DNA of 64,000 bases from Blasia pusilla (Eukaryota > Marchantiophyta > Marchantiopsida > Blasiales), in the NCBI GenBank assembly GCA_050084515.1, contig CM114274.1, positions 1,364,001 through 1,428,000 on the forward strand. Direction: 5' to 3'. The position numbers and the translations under genes were made by a program. The notes under the pieces were generated by a model, which made no database searches, was not told the origin of the DNA, and was given only the letters and a program-made list of their open reading frames with translations. How positions within the stretch are numbered: the first letter of the stretch is position 1; every line of letters starts with the position of its first letter. Positions 23,260 through 37,327 of this stretch are shown piece by piece.

Positions 23260-26200
23260 ATGATTTTCTTAATACATTAGAAGATTGTATGTTTAATTAA
23301 AAGTTTAATTAAGGGAAAGGAATTTGATATCAGACTTCAAGTTTTAGCATTCCAGGGGTGTGGAGGATGGAAGGAGTCCGTGGAATTTTTTTTAAGACAG
23401 TTAGGCGTAGCCGGTTTTTGCCGGCTTCACAAAGTTATGCCAAAAATTGGCCGGAAGGGGGAGAAAAAACCCAGAAATAAGAAGAGAGGAAAAAATTTTG
23501 GATTTTTACTTACAAGAAAAATAATTTCGGAAAATAGTCGGAAAGTAAAAAACTTTCCATCTACGACCAACACCAAATATTAATTTCCGATAAAATATGA
23601 GTGACACGAGTAATGGTCCGATATTTATAAAAAAAACTTCCCGAACCATGATCTTGGCTCGACAAATTTGCCCCTTTTCCGAGGTCACGTAAACTTTGCC
23701 ACAGCCAAATTGCTCTCTATACACTTGCGATTCGCTAAACAGAAAGGCAGGATTCTATTCCAAACACGCGAGCCTCAAATTCACACTATTTCTCTTGACG
23801 TGGACTTCATTTTTTCAATTGCGTGCCATAATTTTGGCTTTAAATGCGACATCCTAGTAGGAGGGGCTAGAAACCTGCTGGAATTTGCAGGATGGATATC
23901 GTATTTTAGTGTTGATTTGTAGCACTTACATGATTTCACTCTAATTAGGATTCTAGCAATCCTGATTGAGAAATCAAGACATCATAGCAACAATGGCCAA
24001 TCAGGATTAATCAGGCACATCAAGAATCAGAAACCCTCATTGAGAAATCGAGAGGTAATACTATGAGCATCAACAATCAGCGGACAACAAAATAGTAGTT
24101 ATAAAAAAAAGCGATGATCGCCAATCGTGGCAAGGGCAGTCATCAACAAACTACAACAAACGCGATCAATAACAACGGCAAGAAGCTTAGCTCTTGGACT
24201 CTAGTTGCGTGTGGACGGTTTAGGGAAAATATTTATTTGCCCGAAATGTTTAGGCACATGAGGTGATTGAACTAATTTCAAAACCCGAATTAAAAACATG
24301 TTACACATCTATATAATTATGGGAGAGTGCCCTTTCATTAGGCAACCAATTTCCTTTCGACACTTGACACTTTCGGTCACATTTATGTTGCAAGCCCGGA
24401 TGTGGGCTATGGGAAGCTAGGCCCATAGAGACATGTCTATTCCTAGGACAAGCATAAATCCGAGAACACGGATTTTGTCCATGTGCAATCTTGACATAGG
24501 CCCACTAACTTGCATTAATATTGTGAAAAAAAATTAAAACACCTTAAAATATAGAATACTCTATAAGTTAGAAACCTACCAAGGCTACTATGATATCCTC
24601 ATCAGTGAAGATGTCCTCTCGCATCCAAGGACCCTCCCGCACATCCTCCATGACCTCAACAACAAGTAATCACCATACTTTGTGAATTGCACAATACACC
24701 CATGTAGATAGATAAATATTCTAAAATATCACTTACATATACATTCTAGGAATGTAAGCATATAAGGAGTACTAACAAATGCATAGCAAAATGCATCCTC
24801 TTTGCCTTGGCTGAAGGAATGTGTCCCCCTCAACTTGAGGGGAAAATCATGCGCCTCCATCATTCCCTATCTATCAATCCTCAAACAGGATATATCTATG
24901 GACAGGGGCCAACTTGCGTTGCAAAATCATAACCCATGAAGCCATGTTGCAATTCTGGATGTTTGCATCTCCAACACTAACGTCTTCCTCTCCTCTACTC
25001 CCTCTTGAGCCAACCTCACTATCTTCCTTGCTAACGATGTCACTCTATGTCGGCGATCGAAGGTAAACCTACTCATCCGTAGCCCATCACCTCTGAAGAG
25101 ATCCGAGTATCATTTTGGAACTCCATGATAATGAAGTTTTGGATTCTCTAATGATATGCATGCATTGTATTGTTCCAAATATATACCACATGCATGTATT
25201 GCTTACACACCTCATTACAAACAAGGTGAAGCAACTTCTTCACCTCATGTATAATCATGATCGTTGAACTCTCCAACATGAGAGTCCTAAGATCTGCGTG
25301 TCTCACATGCAGTCACTCCACTAAAGGTGTAGCGCCCACCTCAACCTTCACATCCACACCCTCTACTCTTTCACCGCCACCAATCCCCACCACTCTACCT
25401 AGTGCTCTCAAACATTTATTCCAAAAATGTTCCAGAGCACTGACATGCGAGTGGTAACGCTATTCCTCTATATGAGCATCCAAATGTGCATTTTGGGATT
25501 GGACAACCTACTTCACATAATGTGCCACCACCCTATCCAACATTCTATCAATGTCATTCCTTTGAGTCTAAGTTATAGGAACGCTCGTCACCTGTTTTTG
25601 TGAAGAATGTATTCCACTCCAGAGGATTCCAAAATCCAGTCCAAGAGGGATCTCCCCCCCCTCCTCTCATGCGTAGAAAGAAACGGGAAAAAAAATAGAA
25701 GTCAGGAAATGGTAAGGGCTCCATCGTGTTTAGAAGGAGTGTCTCTCGCAAAGACAAGGCTCAATCTAGGGTCAAACGTTTTTGGGGGGGGGGGGTAAGT
25801 CCACCATTTTTTGTTTGCAACCATCTTGTGAGTCTATTGCAACTCCTTTGCAACTGTGTTGCGGTCGTTGGCAGTTGTAATGCGAGTGCCGCACCCATTG
25901 TTTGTGCGGTGTCCAACAAATAAACTCATTTATGTGCACAAGTGTTGTCATTTTTTCATGCAAAAGGTTGCACATAGAAGCACTTCCCAATTTTCTCAAA
26001 GTCTTATGGTGTATATTGACGTAGGGCAATGGTAGAGCGTCAGAGAGTGGTGCTCATGTGCTGCGCGGAGTGTGGCATTGAGAGAACATGAGGGTATGTT
26101 GGGAAAGCAAGAAGAGAGCTAGAGAAAAAAAATTAGGTCACGCCATCGTGAGTAGGGATTTCAAGTTAAGTAACTAGGGTATTCATTAACGATAGGTCGC

Positions 26201-27780
26201 AAAAGGTGGTTGGGTATTCTTGTGTGCTGGAGAGCCTGTAGTCGAGAAGGAGGCTTGACAAAGTTGCAAAAGCTCAATCAAAGCATGACGAATGAAACGG
26301 CATGCCAGAAAAGGTGGGTATCCATGAGGGAGGCCACATTAGAGTGAAAGTTTGCGTATAGGGAGGCAAGGCATTATGGGTTCATGGAGATACTAGCTGG
26401 TTGCAAGTTGATGGGAGGTCAATTCATGTGGGTAGCTAAGAGTGAAATGAGGTTAGGTGTAGGCAATAAGGGTCAAAGTGGAGGCATAAGTATAGAGCAA
26501 GGAAGACCATGTCAAATAGGGCGGTGCACTTGTGTGTCCAAGGGACATGGGCATAGCAAAACTAGGCATCGATATGGTAGTCATGAGGGGTGCAGAAGCA
26601 TGTTTGCATAGCCTGAGCACAAAGGTAGTGGAAAAGCTTGCAACAAAGAAGGTTGAAAGGGAGACAAGAGAGCTAGGTCCAAGCATGACCACATAGGTGT
26701 TGAGAGTATTTACAACTTGACAGGCAAGTGGAGAGCGTAGAGAGAAAGTTGTGCATATGGATGCGAGCATAGGTTAATAGAGCGGAAAAAAACTTCACAA
26801 AGCACGCATAGGAAATTTATTTTTGGGGATGTGATCTTGATAGGACCGTGTGCGGGCTAGTCAAAGGCCAGGCATGGGTTGTAGCCCATACACAAGGAGC
26901 CGTGCTAGGAGGAGTCCATTGGGGTAAGACAAAGTTGGGCTAAAGGGGTTGAGTGAGAGCTCCAACAACGGCATGGGGAAGCACGAGAGCAAAGCCGCTT
27001 GGGATTGAGGGACTCCCTCACATTGATGTAGGTAATGGAGGTAAGAAGGGCACCAAATCATGTCAGTCAAAGTGAAGATAGAAGAAAGCCAACAAGTAAG
27101 TGTAGAGGCATATGAGGAGATGCAATTCGTAAGAGCTTTCGTTGATGGACGGAAAAAAGGAAAGAGAGTCTAGAATATGTAGTCACAAATAAGCTCAGGT
27201 TCAAAAGGTATCCATGCAGAATAGTGATCTCAATCATGATGTGTGCAAACAAGGATGACACCAAGAAAAAGGAGGAACAAAGGCATCCTCCAAAGAAAGT
27301 GGGACAGAAGGTTAAGTAGGGCTAAGCGAGAAAGTAACGAGGCGCACTGGGAGTACGATCAAAACCTCATAGAGAGGCATGCGGTGGAAAAATATTGTGT
27401 AATCAAAAATGAAGAAGCAAGTATGGGCCATGATAACAAGGCTCAAACAATGTGTTTTAAGTGTGGTAGCAATAGTCACCATGATATAGCGGGCCACGAA
27501 TTTGGAGAGCAACATATTTTAATGGGTGGACAGGGTAGTCAAGGAAGGGGATACAAGGTAGGAGACATGGTTGGGTATTGGATGCAATAGGTACCACAGT
27601 CTTGAGATTGACCGGGATTGTTAGACCCACAATTTTTTGTCTTACGAGCTTGTCGTTGGTAGCATGAGGTTTGTGCGCCCCTTCATGAGTGGCTCCCATG
27701 TGTGTTAGATACTTTTGGGACTCTAGTTAGGTGAGTAGAAGGAGCTAGAACAACAATCTGCAATTTAAATGGGATCATTG
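23260..27780. other. Degenerate repeat-type sequence, no confident gene
   Basis: No domain is recognised on either strand apart from one weak case: a frame at 27243-27590 contains MCFKCGSNSHH, resembling the start of a CCHC gag zinc knuckle but without the last Cys. Given the gypsy integrase just downstream, this stretch may include decayed gag-pol. A run of 12 G lies at 25784-25795. Confidence 0.35.
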
Positions 27781-28205
27781 GTGCCATTCGGACCAAGATG
27801 GTGGCAGCTCACACATCAGATTGGGATAGGAAATTAGCTTCAGCTGTCCATGCTTACAACACAACTGAGAAGAGCACCACAAGGAAAAGTCCCTACTTCT
27901 TGGTGTATGGGCAGAACCCTCTCTCAGTAGTAGAGTTGGAGTTGAAGACTGATCATACTCTAGAAGGGCACTTCCAACCTGAAGGTGGCATAGATAGCAG
28001 TGGATATGATTGATGCCCTAGAGGAGGAGAGAAAGGCAAAGACTAGAGAAGACCAAGGCCGTTCAAAGCAACAAAGGTAGATGAGGTTTGATAACCGAAT
28101 ACAACATGATCCAGTGAAGGAGGGGACATGGTCTTCGATGTATGATAGTCGACCCCAAAAGTTTCCAAGAAAGCTACACATTCGACTGCTTAGGCCTTGT
28201 CAGGT
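27780..28205 (+). pseudogene. Ty3/gypsy integrase C-terminal fragment
   Basis: The frame at 27798-28013 reads WDRKLASAVHAYNTTEKSTT then RKSPYFLVYGQNPLSVVELE, the conserved end of a gypsy integrase core. After a stop and frameshift another frame (28081-28205) reads MRFDNRIQHDPVKEG...PRKLHIRLLRPCQV, matching the integrase C-terminal region (RWLGPF-type motif). The two frames together are non-functional. Confidence 0.85.
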
Positions 28206-28390
28206 GAGGAGCAGCAGGGAAGTAATGAGATCAGCTGAGGAGCTGAGGAGCTGCAGGGAAGTAATGAGATCAAGTGAGATCAGGTGAGGAGCAGTAGGGA
28301 AGTAATGAGATCAGGTGAGATCAGGTGAGGAGCTGAGGAGCAGCAGGGAAGTAATGAGATCAGGTGAGATCAGGTGAGGAGCATCCAAGG
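28199..28390. repeat. Tandem repeat of 40-50 bp units after the integrase
   Basis: GAAGTAATGAGATCAG-type units start near 28218, 28258, 28299 and 28349, joined by variable numbers of GGTGAGATCA and GAGGAGC(T/A)G blocks. The purine-rich character and position directly after integrase suit the region before a 3' LTR, where the polypurine tract lies. Confidence 0.7.
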
Positions 28391-28581
28391 GAAGCTCGAA
28401 CCAGCTTGAGAAGAAGCAAGCTTGGGAAATGCTAGTTAGAACAGGTTCAGAAGTAGATGAGGTCGAAATTTTAGGCAGTAGATGCCTTGGAGTAGATGCT
28501 TAGGGGGAGGTAGATTTGTAGGAAGGTAGGAACCCAGAATGCCACAGAAGCCCAAGGAAGAAGAGGGCTCTCAACTTCACC

Positions 28582-28589
28582 TATAAATA
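28582..28589 (+). promoter_or_regulatory. Candidate LTR TATA box
   Basis: TATAAATA in the context CAACTTCACCTATAAATACT, about 380 bp after the integrase. This is where the promoter of a gypsy 3' LTR would lie. The LTR limits could not be drawn, so the call is tentative. Confidence 0.4.
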
Positions 28590-31500
28590 CTCTGGTGGAT
28601 TTGCTTGAAGGCGGGCATAGACATGCTGTTGGCTAGTAGACACTCGGTCTCTTGAGCCAAGCTAACCAGCAGAGTTATGTGCTCCCAAGTCTAGGTAGTG
28701 TGTAGTGTGCTTGAAGGGGGCTGAGAAGAAGAAGGTCTCTCATGTACTCTATGATTTTGTGATACACAGGAGGTAGCCCTGTGAAATGAGTTCACACCAT
28801 TGCCTCAGATCCGAGTATGTGCATGATTGAGTGATGAGTTGGGGAGGGCTTGATGAAGGGAGATTCTTAGAGATGATTCAACTAATCATTCAAAAGTGCA
28901 GGGAGAGGACAAGAGGCTATACTAGTAGAGGGGAGGCAAGCTTGGGTTCCAAGATTGTGCTCCACCAAGGTGTGCTTTGAAAGCTTGCTCATTTCCGCCC
29001 ACCTAAGCTTGGCCTTTGACACCAATCACATGATTACTTCAGGTGTGACAACCTGGACTTCCGTGTCTGGTAAGTGATAAGAGTTAGTGAGTGGAGAGAG
29101 AGAGAGGGTCATGCTTGAGCTCCCCTATAGGTAGAAGACCATGGGCTCACTGTTAAGTCTCCTACTACCTGAACAAGAAGGGAGAACAAATGGATCAGCA
29201 AGGTACGAGGAGAAGAGGAAGGTGATTGCACTACCGATCGGTTAGGAGTTGGGTGTACTTTAGAGGATGCCTTGGTACATTCAATTAGTCCAAGGCAAAG
29301 CACATTGGAGGACCTTATGCTGCCTGGTCATCCTTGACTGTGAATTCTAAGTAGAGTGTGCTTGTTGGGTTCCAGCCACTCCACTCAAAGCACTCAAGAG
29401 GAAGGAAGGAGTTTTGGTTAGTAGGGTGAGGATAGGATTGTGATACTGAAGTGGAGAGAGTTCCTCCAGCCTCTTAAGGTAAAGAGGTGGGGTTCTGAGT
29501 TAAGGAGTACATCTTGTAGATCTTGATCTTCTGATCTGGCCCTAAGCTCTTACATGGGACCGAACTGGTGGAACTAGCAACATTTTCACCTGGGTTGTGT
29601 GCTGGCCATGTATTACCTGGTGAGACAAGGTTTTAGGTTGATCTTTGCGACATAATATTTTTTAGTGGAACTCACGATTAGTGGAAAATTTTCTAGCCAC
29701 TAAGAGTCACCAACAAAGCTTTGACTTACTACTACTTTTCCAACTAGTATCAAGATGGATGATCCACATAGAGGGTTTGCGATAGAATGCTAGAGGTGGA
29801 GACACACGTATCGGTGTATCGGTTGCGATAGATAGTCCACATTCATTGATGGTAGGTTCGACGTGTTGTTCGAGGAGATTTTCATGTCATGGAGGTTTTG
29901 CACACCACATGGAGCAGTCAATGCTAGCCATGAAGTAGATTGATGATGCACATGTTCAAGTTACTCATTCGAGTCACTTTTCCTGCATTTGTCTCTTGTC
30001 ATTGAGGATGCTAGTTATCGAGTAGCGTTGGTGCTAGATGGGTGTAGTTATGGTGTCAAGTGTAGGCTCCTTTGCATATGTCACATAATGGAGGGTAAAG
30101 GGCAGTTGGCGTAGTAGGGTCTTGTGTATGACCTTAGGTTGTTGGTAGTTTAAGTGAGCTAATACCGAAGGCTCAAGGTGAGCCAAGTGATTAAAAGTGT
30201 GTGTGAGGCTAGGTGTGTCATCAAGGGATTAGCATTAGCATATGGGAGCTAGTGAGGCGTGCAGGAGACTCTGGGTGAGTATGAGTGCTTGAGCGTGTGA
30301 GGCAGGATTGTCATCTCGCAGTTCTTCCAAGGTTCGGAAGAACGGGGTAGTTTGAGTAGTGGTAGTTGTATTACGTAGAGTGGAGTGAGGTGTCAAGAGG
30401 TTTCAAGTGAGAAACCATCCCAAATTCCCTCTATGGTTGGATTTTAATTATTAGAGTGAGAGTGAGGTGGCAAAGATCTCTAGTGGTAGAGGGCCACCTA
30501 GTTTTACTCCTATATTGGAGTTTTTTCAAAGAGTTGGGGAGGACCTACCAAGGTGCGCAAACCAAAAAGTTGAATAGTTTACAAGATTTTCAGTGGAGAT
30601 TGTGTGAGATTCAACCACAAATATTCACTTGCATGCGACGGCTGATGTTTGCCACTTACAAAATGATGGAGGCACATGCATTTCAATGTTGGTATCGGGT
30701 TTTGGATCACAAGGTGTGGAGGAGAGTCTGAGATCCAGTGTTTCTTCATACAATGAAGCCCACATTGAAGGTGATCTTATATATGTCTAAGTAGATTGAG
30801 CTCAACATGAGCGAGGAGCATGTTGTGACCACTAGATTCCCACCACTCCACGAGAGATGATGAGATTCAAGGTCTCAATAGCCCCACAATTGCCCCAACA
30901 TGCACTAGTGCCATGAGGGTTGGTCACTATGCCCAGAGAATGGATATTGTGAACCCATGAAGCAATGGTGCATACCAACATACACAAGCCAATAGGGTCC
31001 AACTTTGTCCTATTGAAGGTGTGATGGGTCCGATTTACAAAGTGATTTCTAACCACATGGTAGAGGGCCAAGGGAGCCTTCAATTTTTTAGGAGCCACCT
31101 AAGATGGCCCTACCACCCTTGTAATGTAATCGTTTGCAGGGATATAGTCACACAAGAGATAGGTAGTTCGATCTTCATCAAGAGGCACATCTAGAGGTAG
31201 GACGAGGGCTTGAGGGATGGATGCATTGGTGGAGGTCAAGGAGTTTTTGGCTATGGTGGCAGAGGTCCATCACTTTCCAGAGGGGATGGAGCGCATGCAC
31301 CAAGGGTAGCACTTCTCACCCGCATCAATCAATCGGAGGAGTCAATTGCTACCATAATGATGACACAATCAAGGATGAACTTAGACCTGAGAGCATCTAC
31401 TTTGGGTGCCAACTCCACATCTTATCAAAATATGGGGGAGGATTTCTCTACCATTGAACTTATATGCAATGAAACTTAAGGAGAGGCTACTACGGTGGCG

Positions 31501-33985
31501 ACTTGGGGTGCTACAAGAGTGACCAAGCCATAGAGAGGTGGAGTTGAGGTAGACCCTCAAAAGGGGACCATTGGGCAACAAGCCAAGGTTCCAAAATATT
31601 ATATGTTGTGAGAGGTACTTCACACCATTGATAGTGCCTAGACAACTGATGATCGCACACGTGAGATACAAGCATCGATGTCATGACGAGTAGGACGTAC
31701 TATATGTGGACTACATTATTGGGAATGTCCACTAGGGTGAGCCAAGCTGCATTTTTTTTCCATGGAGTTGGAAATGGTGAGAGTTGGACCAACAAGGATG
31801 TTCGAGCTAGCTGGCACGTTGTGTTAGCGTAGAGAGATTAGTGCCTCTCATTTGGAGGTAGTCGTTTAGGAGGTAGTGGACCTATCATCGCAGCAAGTGT
31901 TCATGACATCCTCCATGAAGTCATGGTAGGCTATAATGGCTAAGTTTGTGGATATGCCAGCTAGACCAACGATAAAGCGAGCTGTGAGATGTGGGATAAT
32001 CAAGCTCGATTTTTTCACTTGGTTAGTTCCACGGGTATGTTGTACCACTCGAAATGAGTCCTAGTTGATTTGGAAGCATAGCCCTTGATGATAGGGAAGA
32101 CGGTATGTTTGGAGTTAGGGTTACGGAAAGGCAACATTTAGTCATGTCCCTTCCATATACAAACCTCCATTGGGGGCATGTGATCCATGCAATTTATGAC
32201 TCGAAAAGAGGTAGTTGTTAGAGTTCATCCAAAGCATACTATAGATAGTGCTATGGTGCACACACATGCGATCACAATACTATGAGAGTCATGCAATGTG
32301 TTGGTAGGGAGTACGGTGTTACATACCCCCTAGGATACATCCTTTGGGAGGATATCATTGCCTATCAGCGAGGGTGGCAATCATGTGATGCATGAATTAG
32401 TCATTTACTCGTGTGGTTTATAGGATCATATTACCGTATTGGGATGTGGGTTCATGCACTAACTATAAAGTCTTTTCATGATTAGAAGCATTAATCTTAT
32501 AATAATACCAAGATCAAATTCTGAATTGTTGGTTTACCATGTAGGGCCTATTGATACAACACTTGAAGGATTCAATGCACATTAAGGGCAATGTGACACA
32601 TTATTGATGGACCATTTGTTTGGCTTGAGAGACAATGATTCTCATAGATGAATGTGTGAGGATATGGATGTACATCAGGTTGTGTGTTGGGTCGAGGAGG
32701 AAGATGGTAGGGTGCATAAGCCATTTGCGCCTTGGATTTTGAGTAGGTGGAGGAACGTATATTATGCAAACGACTTGCCTCTACTTGGATGCATATGGGG
32801 ATATGGTGCATTTTATAATCATCCTTTCCAAATGATGATCCAAATAGTTGGGCAAAGGATTGAAGATCCACAACCTCCATCGACTGATGCATGACTTGCT
32901 ACTTGTATCATTGCATGTCTTGGCATCAATGCAACTCCAATAAGTCATATATGAGCTATCGGCTTTTCTAAGCTAAGGAAATGTATGGCAAAGATACTCA
33001 CACATCGTAAGCATTATTGCAAGTGGTTTAATCTATTTTCCAAGTTGACTACGTTTGGCTATTCAAGTGTAGATGGATATGTAGCAAGGAGATCTTGTTG
33101 GATTGCGATCATTTGGAGATGGAGGCTACAATGGTTGTCACACACTTTGAGAGGGTGTTCCCTCCTTCATTCATGACCGATCATAATCATTTAGGGTTTA
33201 GTCTTTCCATTTAGTCTGATAGGTTTGCATAATAGGAACTGTGCATTATAGATGGAAGTATTTCATGGAGCACGATATGCGTTGATAAAAGACCTTGATC
33301 ATGAATTAGGCACAAGTGGAGGGGAGTATGGTTGAGGGATACATCTTAGATGAGACCATTTTCTAAAAAACCAAGTTTTTGGGTCACCTCCATACTGCCA
33401 CTCCAATCCCACAAACACCTCGATGATCGGGTGATGAGGACAGTGACCATGACATCAATAAGGTACCATAGAGGGCATATATAAGGGTTCATTTGAGCAA
33501 GACTCGACGCTCACAAACAAAAATATTTGTTCTTATGAAAAAATTATGCACAACTTAGTGATTAGACCGATATGAGATCATATGACATAAATAGGGTTGC
33601 ATGCCCCACTGTTGCATCAAGAGCGCAATTCCCCTAATTCTGAACCTACATGACTAAAATAGTTCAACGATGTCATGTTGGAGAGAATGTGCATGGTTAA
33701 TTATCCACCAATGGGTGCACATAATATGCAACATGTCATTGGACCTCTTTCTAACGCTCGATCATTCATGAAAATACAAGGGAATGGTCGACATTTTTGG
33801 ATTAGAGCACATTTACGAGAGACATACACCGGCTCAAGAAAATTGTATATGTTGCACTATTGAGCTGGAATCATGAGTTTTGAGAAATGAAAACAACATT
33901 ATTGGAGGGAACCGACCATATTATGGAAGGTTGGAGGAGGTTTTAGAGTTGGATTTCCGCACCTTCTAATTGATTGCGTTGAGGT
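28590..33985. other. Degenerate repeat-type sequence, no confident gene
   Basis: Probably includes LTR and other retroelement remnants. The frames at 30456-30731 (+), 30832-31098 (-) and 32652-33176 (+, two pieces, MCEDMDVHQVVCWVEEEDGR at the start) have amino-acid-like composition but no motif I recognise. They could be decayed transposon proteins. Confidence 0.3.
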
Positions 33986-33989
33986 ATGT

Positions 33990-34960
33990 GCTAGTTTTCG
34001 TAGAGTCTAGCCTATAATTCTCCTAAAATTTCCCTTAAAGCACTCACAACCTTGAGCTTGCAAGCAGAAAACTCACGAGAAGTCCCAAAGACTCAATTGG
34101 TTGTGTGTTCTGTAGGTAGTTAAGAAACCGCCAAGCATTAATGAAGTTCAGTCTCGGTAAGTGCGTATTGTCTCCCACGGAAGCACCTCCCCCGAGTCTT
34201 GGCCAATCTCCCCAAGTTTCTTTCCTATATCATGATGCATCACATATTTTCTCAAGCCGTGTCCCCTAATTCAAACTTGAAACATGACCAAACACACATT
34301 ATGGTTAGTTCTTGGTTCAAAGACTTAAGCGGGTAGGGAGGGAGAATGTTCCTCCCTACGGGTAATTTGAGGGTTCTCTAGGGGAATGCCACCTCTCCCA
34401 TTTTCACCCTTGGGTCCTGGATTTTGGTCCTTAATCCAAACATGATTTGCATCCCACGAATTTGTGTTTGACTAGTTATCCATTAAGATGGATTGGCGGA
34501 AGGCTTCTTTCATATTATGCAACTCTCTGCTCCCCAAAGGGATCTTTGAGCTTGGACCCATGTTTCATGTGTCTTATGGTTAGTGCCTATCTTGGCTCCT
34601 TCCTTGGCACCTCATGGTTATCTTGCGAGTCTTCACGTTTTGACTCTCATTGCATCTCGCCCATCTTGATTACTAGTCTACTATCATGTTCCTTGCCTCT
34701 CTCCCTTGACTTGGCACTTGTCTCTAAGATCTCAAACCTTGCTTTCATTTCCTTCATCCACTTGAGTAGCTACCCCTTTCTTGCCTAAGGCTAGTCATAA
34801 GACATGTGCAGAATTAGTCCCACAACCAATTCCACCACCTTTCCTAGTCTCAATTTGGACTTTGCTGGGTCACACCAAGGTCTTTCCTTCTTGGACCCAT
34901 GATCATGACTCACTTCAAAGGTCCTTGCTAGTGTGGGTGCCATAGAATTAGCTATTCATG
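33990..34960 (+). repeat. Inverted repeat family L, copy 1
   Basis: About 0.95 kb of colinear similarity with the reverse complement of 38060-39055. Shared strings include CCAATCTCCCCAAGTT, GAGTCCCAAAGACTCAA, TGACTAGTTATCCAT(T/C)AAGAT, TTTCATGTGTCT and TAGTGTGGG(T/C). No coding frame is conserved between the copies. It may be a solo LTR-like unit, but TG...CA ends and target duplication were not found. Confidence 0.7.
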
Positions 34961-36544
34961 ATGCCGATGGTATCAAATACTCTTTGGGGCCCAATATCCT
35001 CCATCATCAATAAATGGTTATGTTGTGATAAGGGTAGAAACATGATTCCACCAAGAGAGTGATGAACCCTTTGTCTTCCTCTTGTAAGTGGAGCAATATT
35101 TCTACATCCATGGCGCTTCGCTGCAAGGTTGGAAGTAGGTTGTTACACACATCCTTTGGTGTAGGTCGTGTAGCCAAGCTTTGCAAAGAGTTGAAACAAT
35201 ACCCTTTAATGTAGACTCATACGATGCCTATTTCGTGATGTAGATATAAGACATTCAATGAATAAAACACAATAATTGTTTTACATAATAACATGAAAAT
35301 CTTATTATGACACAAATAGTTTACTAAACTTCATCTTTTTTTCCCATAACTAAGTTAGTCTAATTCCCTCAAATGGTGTGATTCCTTGGAGGTCAAGTCT
35401 ATCATAAAATCGTCCAAGTGTGCAACGGATTGCTCAACAAAATACTCCTCCAAGGATTGGGGCTCTTTCGTATCAAGCACATACTTCATCCGCTTCAACT
35501 TGTTCTCGTGCTCCTAAGTTCGGATACTCCCAAAAATATGGTTGCTATCTTCATGAATGAAGGCATGGTATGTTGAATCAAGAGAAATATTCAATGAACA
35601 TCCACCATCATAATGTACAAGCATAGGGAGGTAAAGACCTCTCGCTAATGGAACCAAAGAATATATGGACTTATGCACTTCCTAAACAACAACACATTCA
35701 ACAATACTCCCCATATTCCTTGGTTAACTTGAAAGGTTGAAAATATGAAAAAAGGAACCCAACCCTCTCATCGAAACTCTTGTTAGTATAGAAAATTGCA
35801 TGTAGAGACAAGGTTGTGTGGCTCCAAGCTCTCTATTGCAATTGCTTTGCAAATCAAGACAATCACACTTCATGACTATCATGTGGTTGAGAGTTGCAAG
35901 GTAGTTTGCAATTGTATTATGGCTACAAAGACTCTCAAACAACGAGCAATTGTGAAAAGTCAAAATTGAGACCTTAGTCACAATCATGAAAATTAGTATA
36001 CGACAGATGCATGATGTGCACTTGCAAATCACAATCGCTTGATAGCCACAAATTTGAAATTTTAACTCGCAAGACACAGATGAGAAACGAGAAATCCCTT
36101 CTAGTGAAGAAGGTCAAAAGGAAATATGGAAGGCACTATTTTATGTTGTAGAAGGCTAAACAAGGCTTCCATTGTGTAAACTTGACAAAAATGTAAAGAC
36201 ATGTTTTAGCATGGGAGTTATTCTGATTCATAAGCTCCACAAAGTAAGATAGGGAAATTTCATAAAGTTCTCAGCATCAAGAAAGCAATATAGGAGAATT
36301 TTTGCAAGGTATGTCCATTCATAAGGATAAGGAAAGTAAGCAAGACTCTCGTGTCATTAGGATGGTGGGAAGGGTTATATATTGCCCCTCCAAATATATT
36401 TCTTTTTTAGGACATCATAGACCTAGAAGGTGGCAATGGGGTGGATGAACCCAAAATTGAATACTGCCATTGGAGGATTAGATGTCAAAGAGGAAAAAGA
36501 AGTGATATAATAACTATTTCAAAATCCAATTTTGGTCCATGCTA
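34961..36544. other. Intergenic, no gene recognised
   Basis: AT-rich sequence between inverted repeat L copy 1 and MULE copy D with no supported coding frame. Confidence 0.35.
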
Positions 36545-36757
36545 GTTCATGGTGGAAGGCAAGTAAGGGTGGGCGGGGCAATAAAGGGGGGAGGGAGTGG
36601 AGATGGGAGAAGGTAGAAATGAGGAAATGCGAGTCTTGAAGGCAAGTGAGAAAGGGGGATAAGAAAGAAGGGGAGATGAGGCCCACATGGACAAGTCCTT
36701 CTATAGGATGGACATAGACATGTCCACCGACACAATTTTTCTCCATATGAAACCTTG
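36545..36757 (-). mobile_element. hAT-type MITE, copy 4 (truncated)
   Basis: The minus strand starts CAAGGTTTCATATGG at 36757 directly after CATTGGAGC, the same insertion point as copy 1 in MULE copy A. The sequence runs through the first repeat block and pyrimidine-rich body, then stops near the ATGAACTA motif; the right terminus is missing. Confidence 0.75.
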
Positions 36758-37327
36758 GCTCCAATGGAAATTGGGTATAGTCTTCTCAACACGCATGATT
36801 TATTTGGACAAAAGGAGAACTTCAATTGATCTATTGTCCTTATAAATTGATCAGAGGTTTTCAGCCCTTAGAAGTTTGGCGGTGATCGTATTTTCCTTGT
36901 AAAATTCTTATACATAAATGTGTTGCATGCTCTCCTTATTCCATCAGATCCATCCCTGCAGGTGGATCCGACTCCAAGGTTGTTTTGAAAAATATGCCAT
37001 CTTTTGACATTGCAATTTACCTCTATGACAAAAATGCCATATTGTTGAGCAACCCTTGAGCTAGGATGATGGGAAGCCCTAGCAACATAAGGATTCATAA
37101 ATAAGATATTCACGGATTTTGCAAAAGATACTCCAACTCGAACTTGTTAGCTGTCTGGTGTTTCCGAATACCTTGGTGGGGTGATTTTCATCATCCAAAT
37201 CAATTTTGTTCCTCGATGTTGACGCTTGACTCTTTTGAACTCAAGATACTTTTTTGTTCTCAAGAAGTCTCTCTTAGACGTCTTGAAACACACGTAGGAA
37301 TTTCCCCACCGATATGGACTTCTTTCT

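Noticed and set aside
27243-27590. Intact gag zinc-knuckle protein
   Set aside because: CxxC and a His are present but the final Cys of CCHC is missing and no capsid-like sequence surrounds it.
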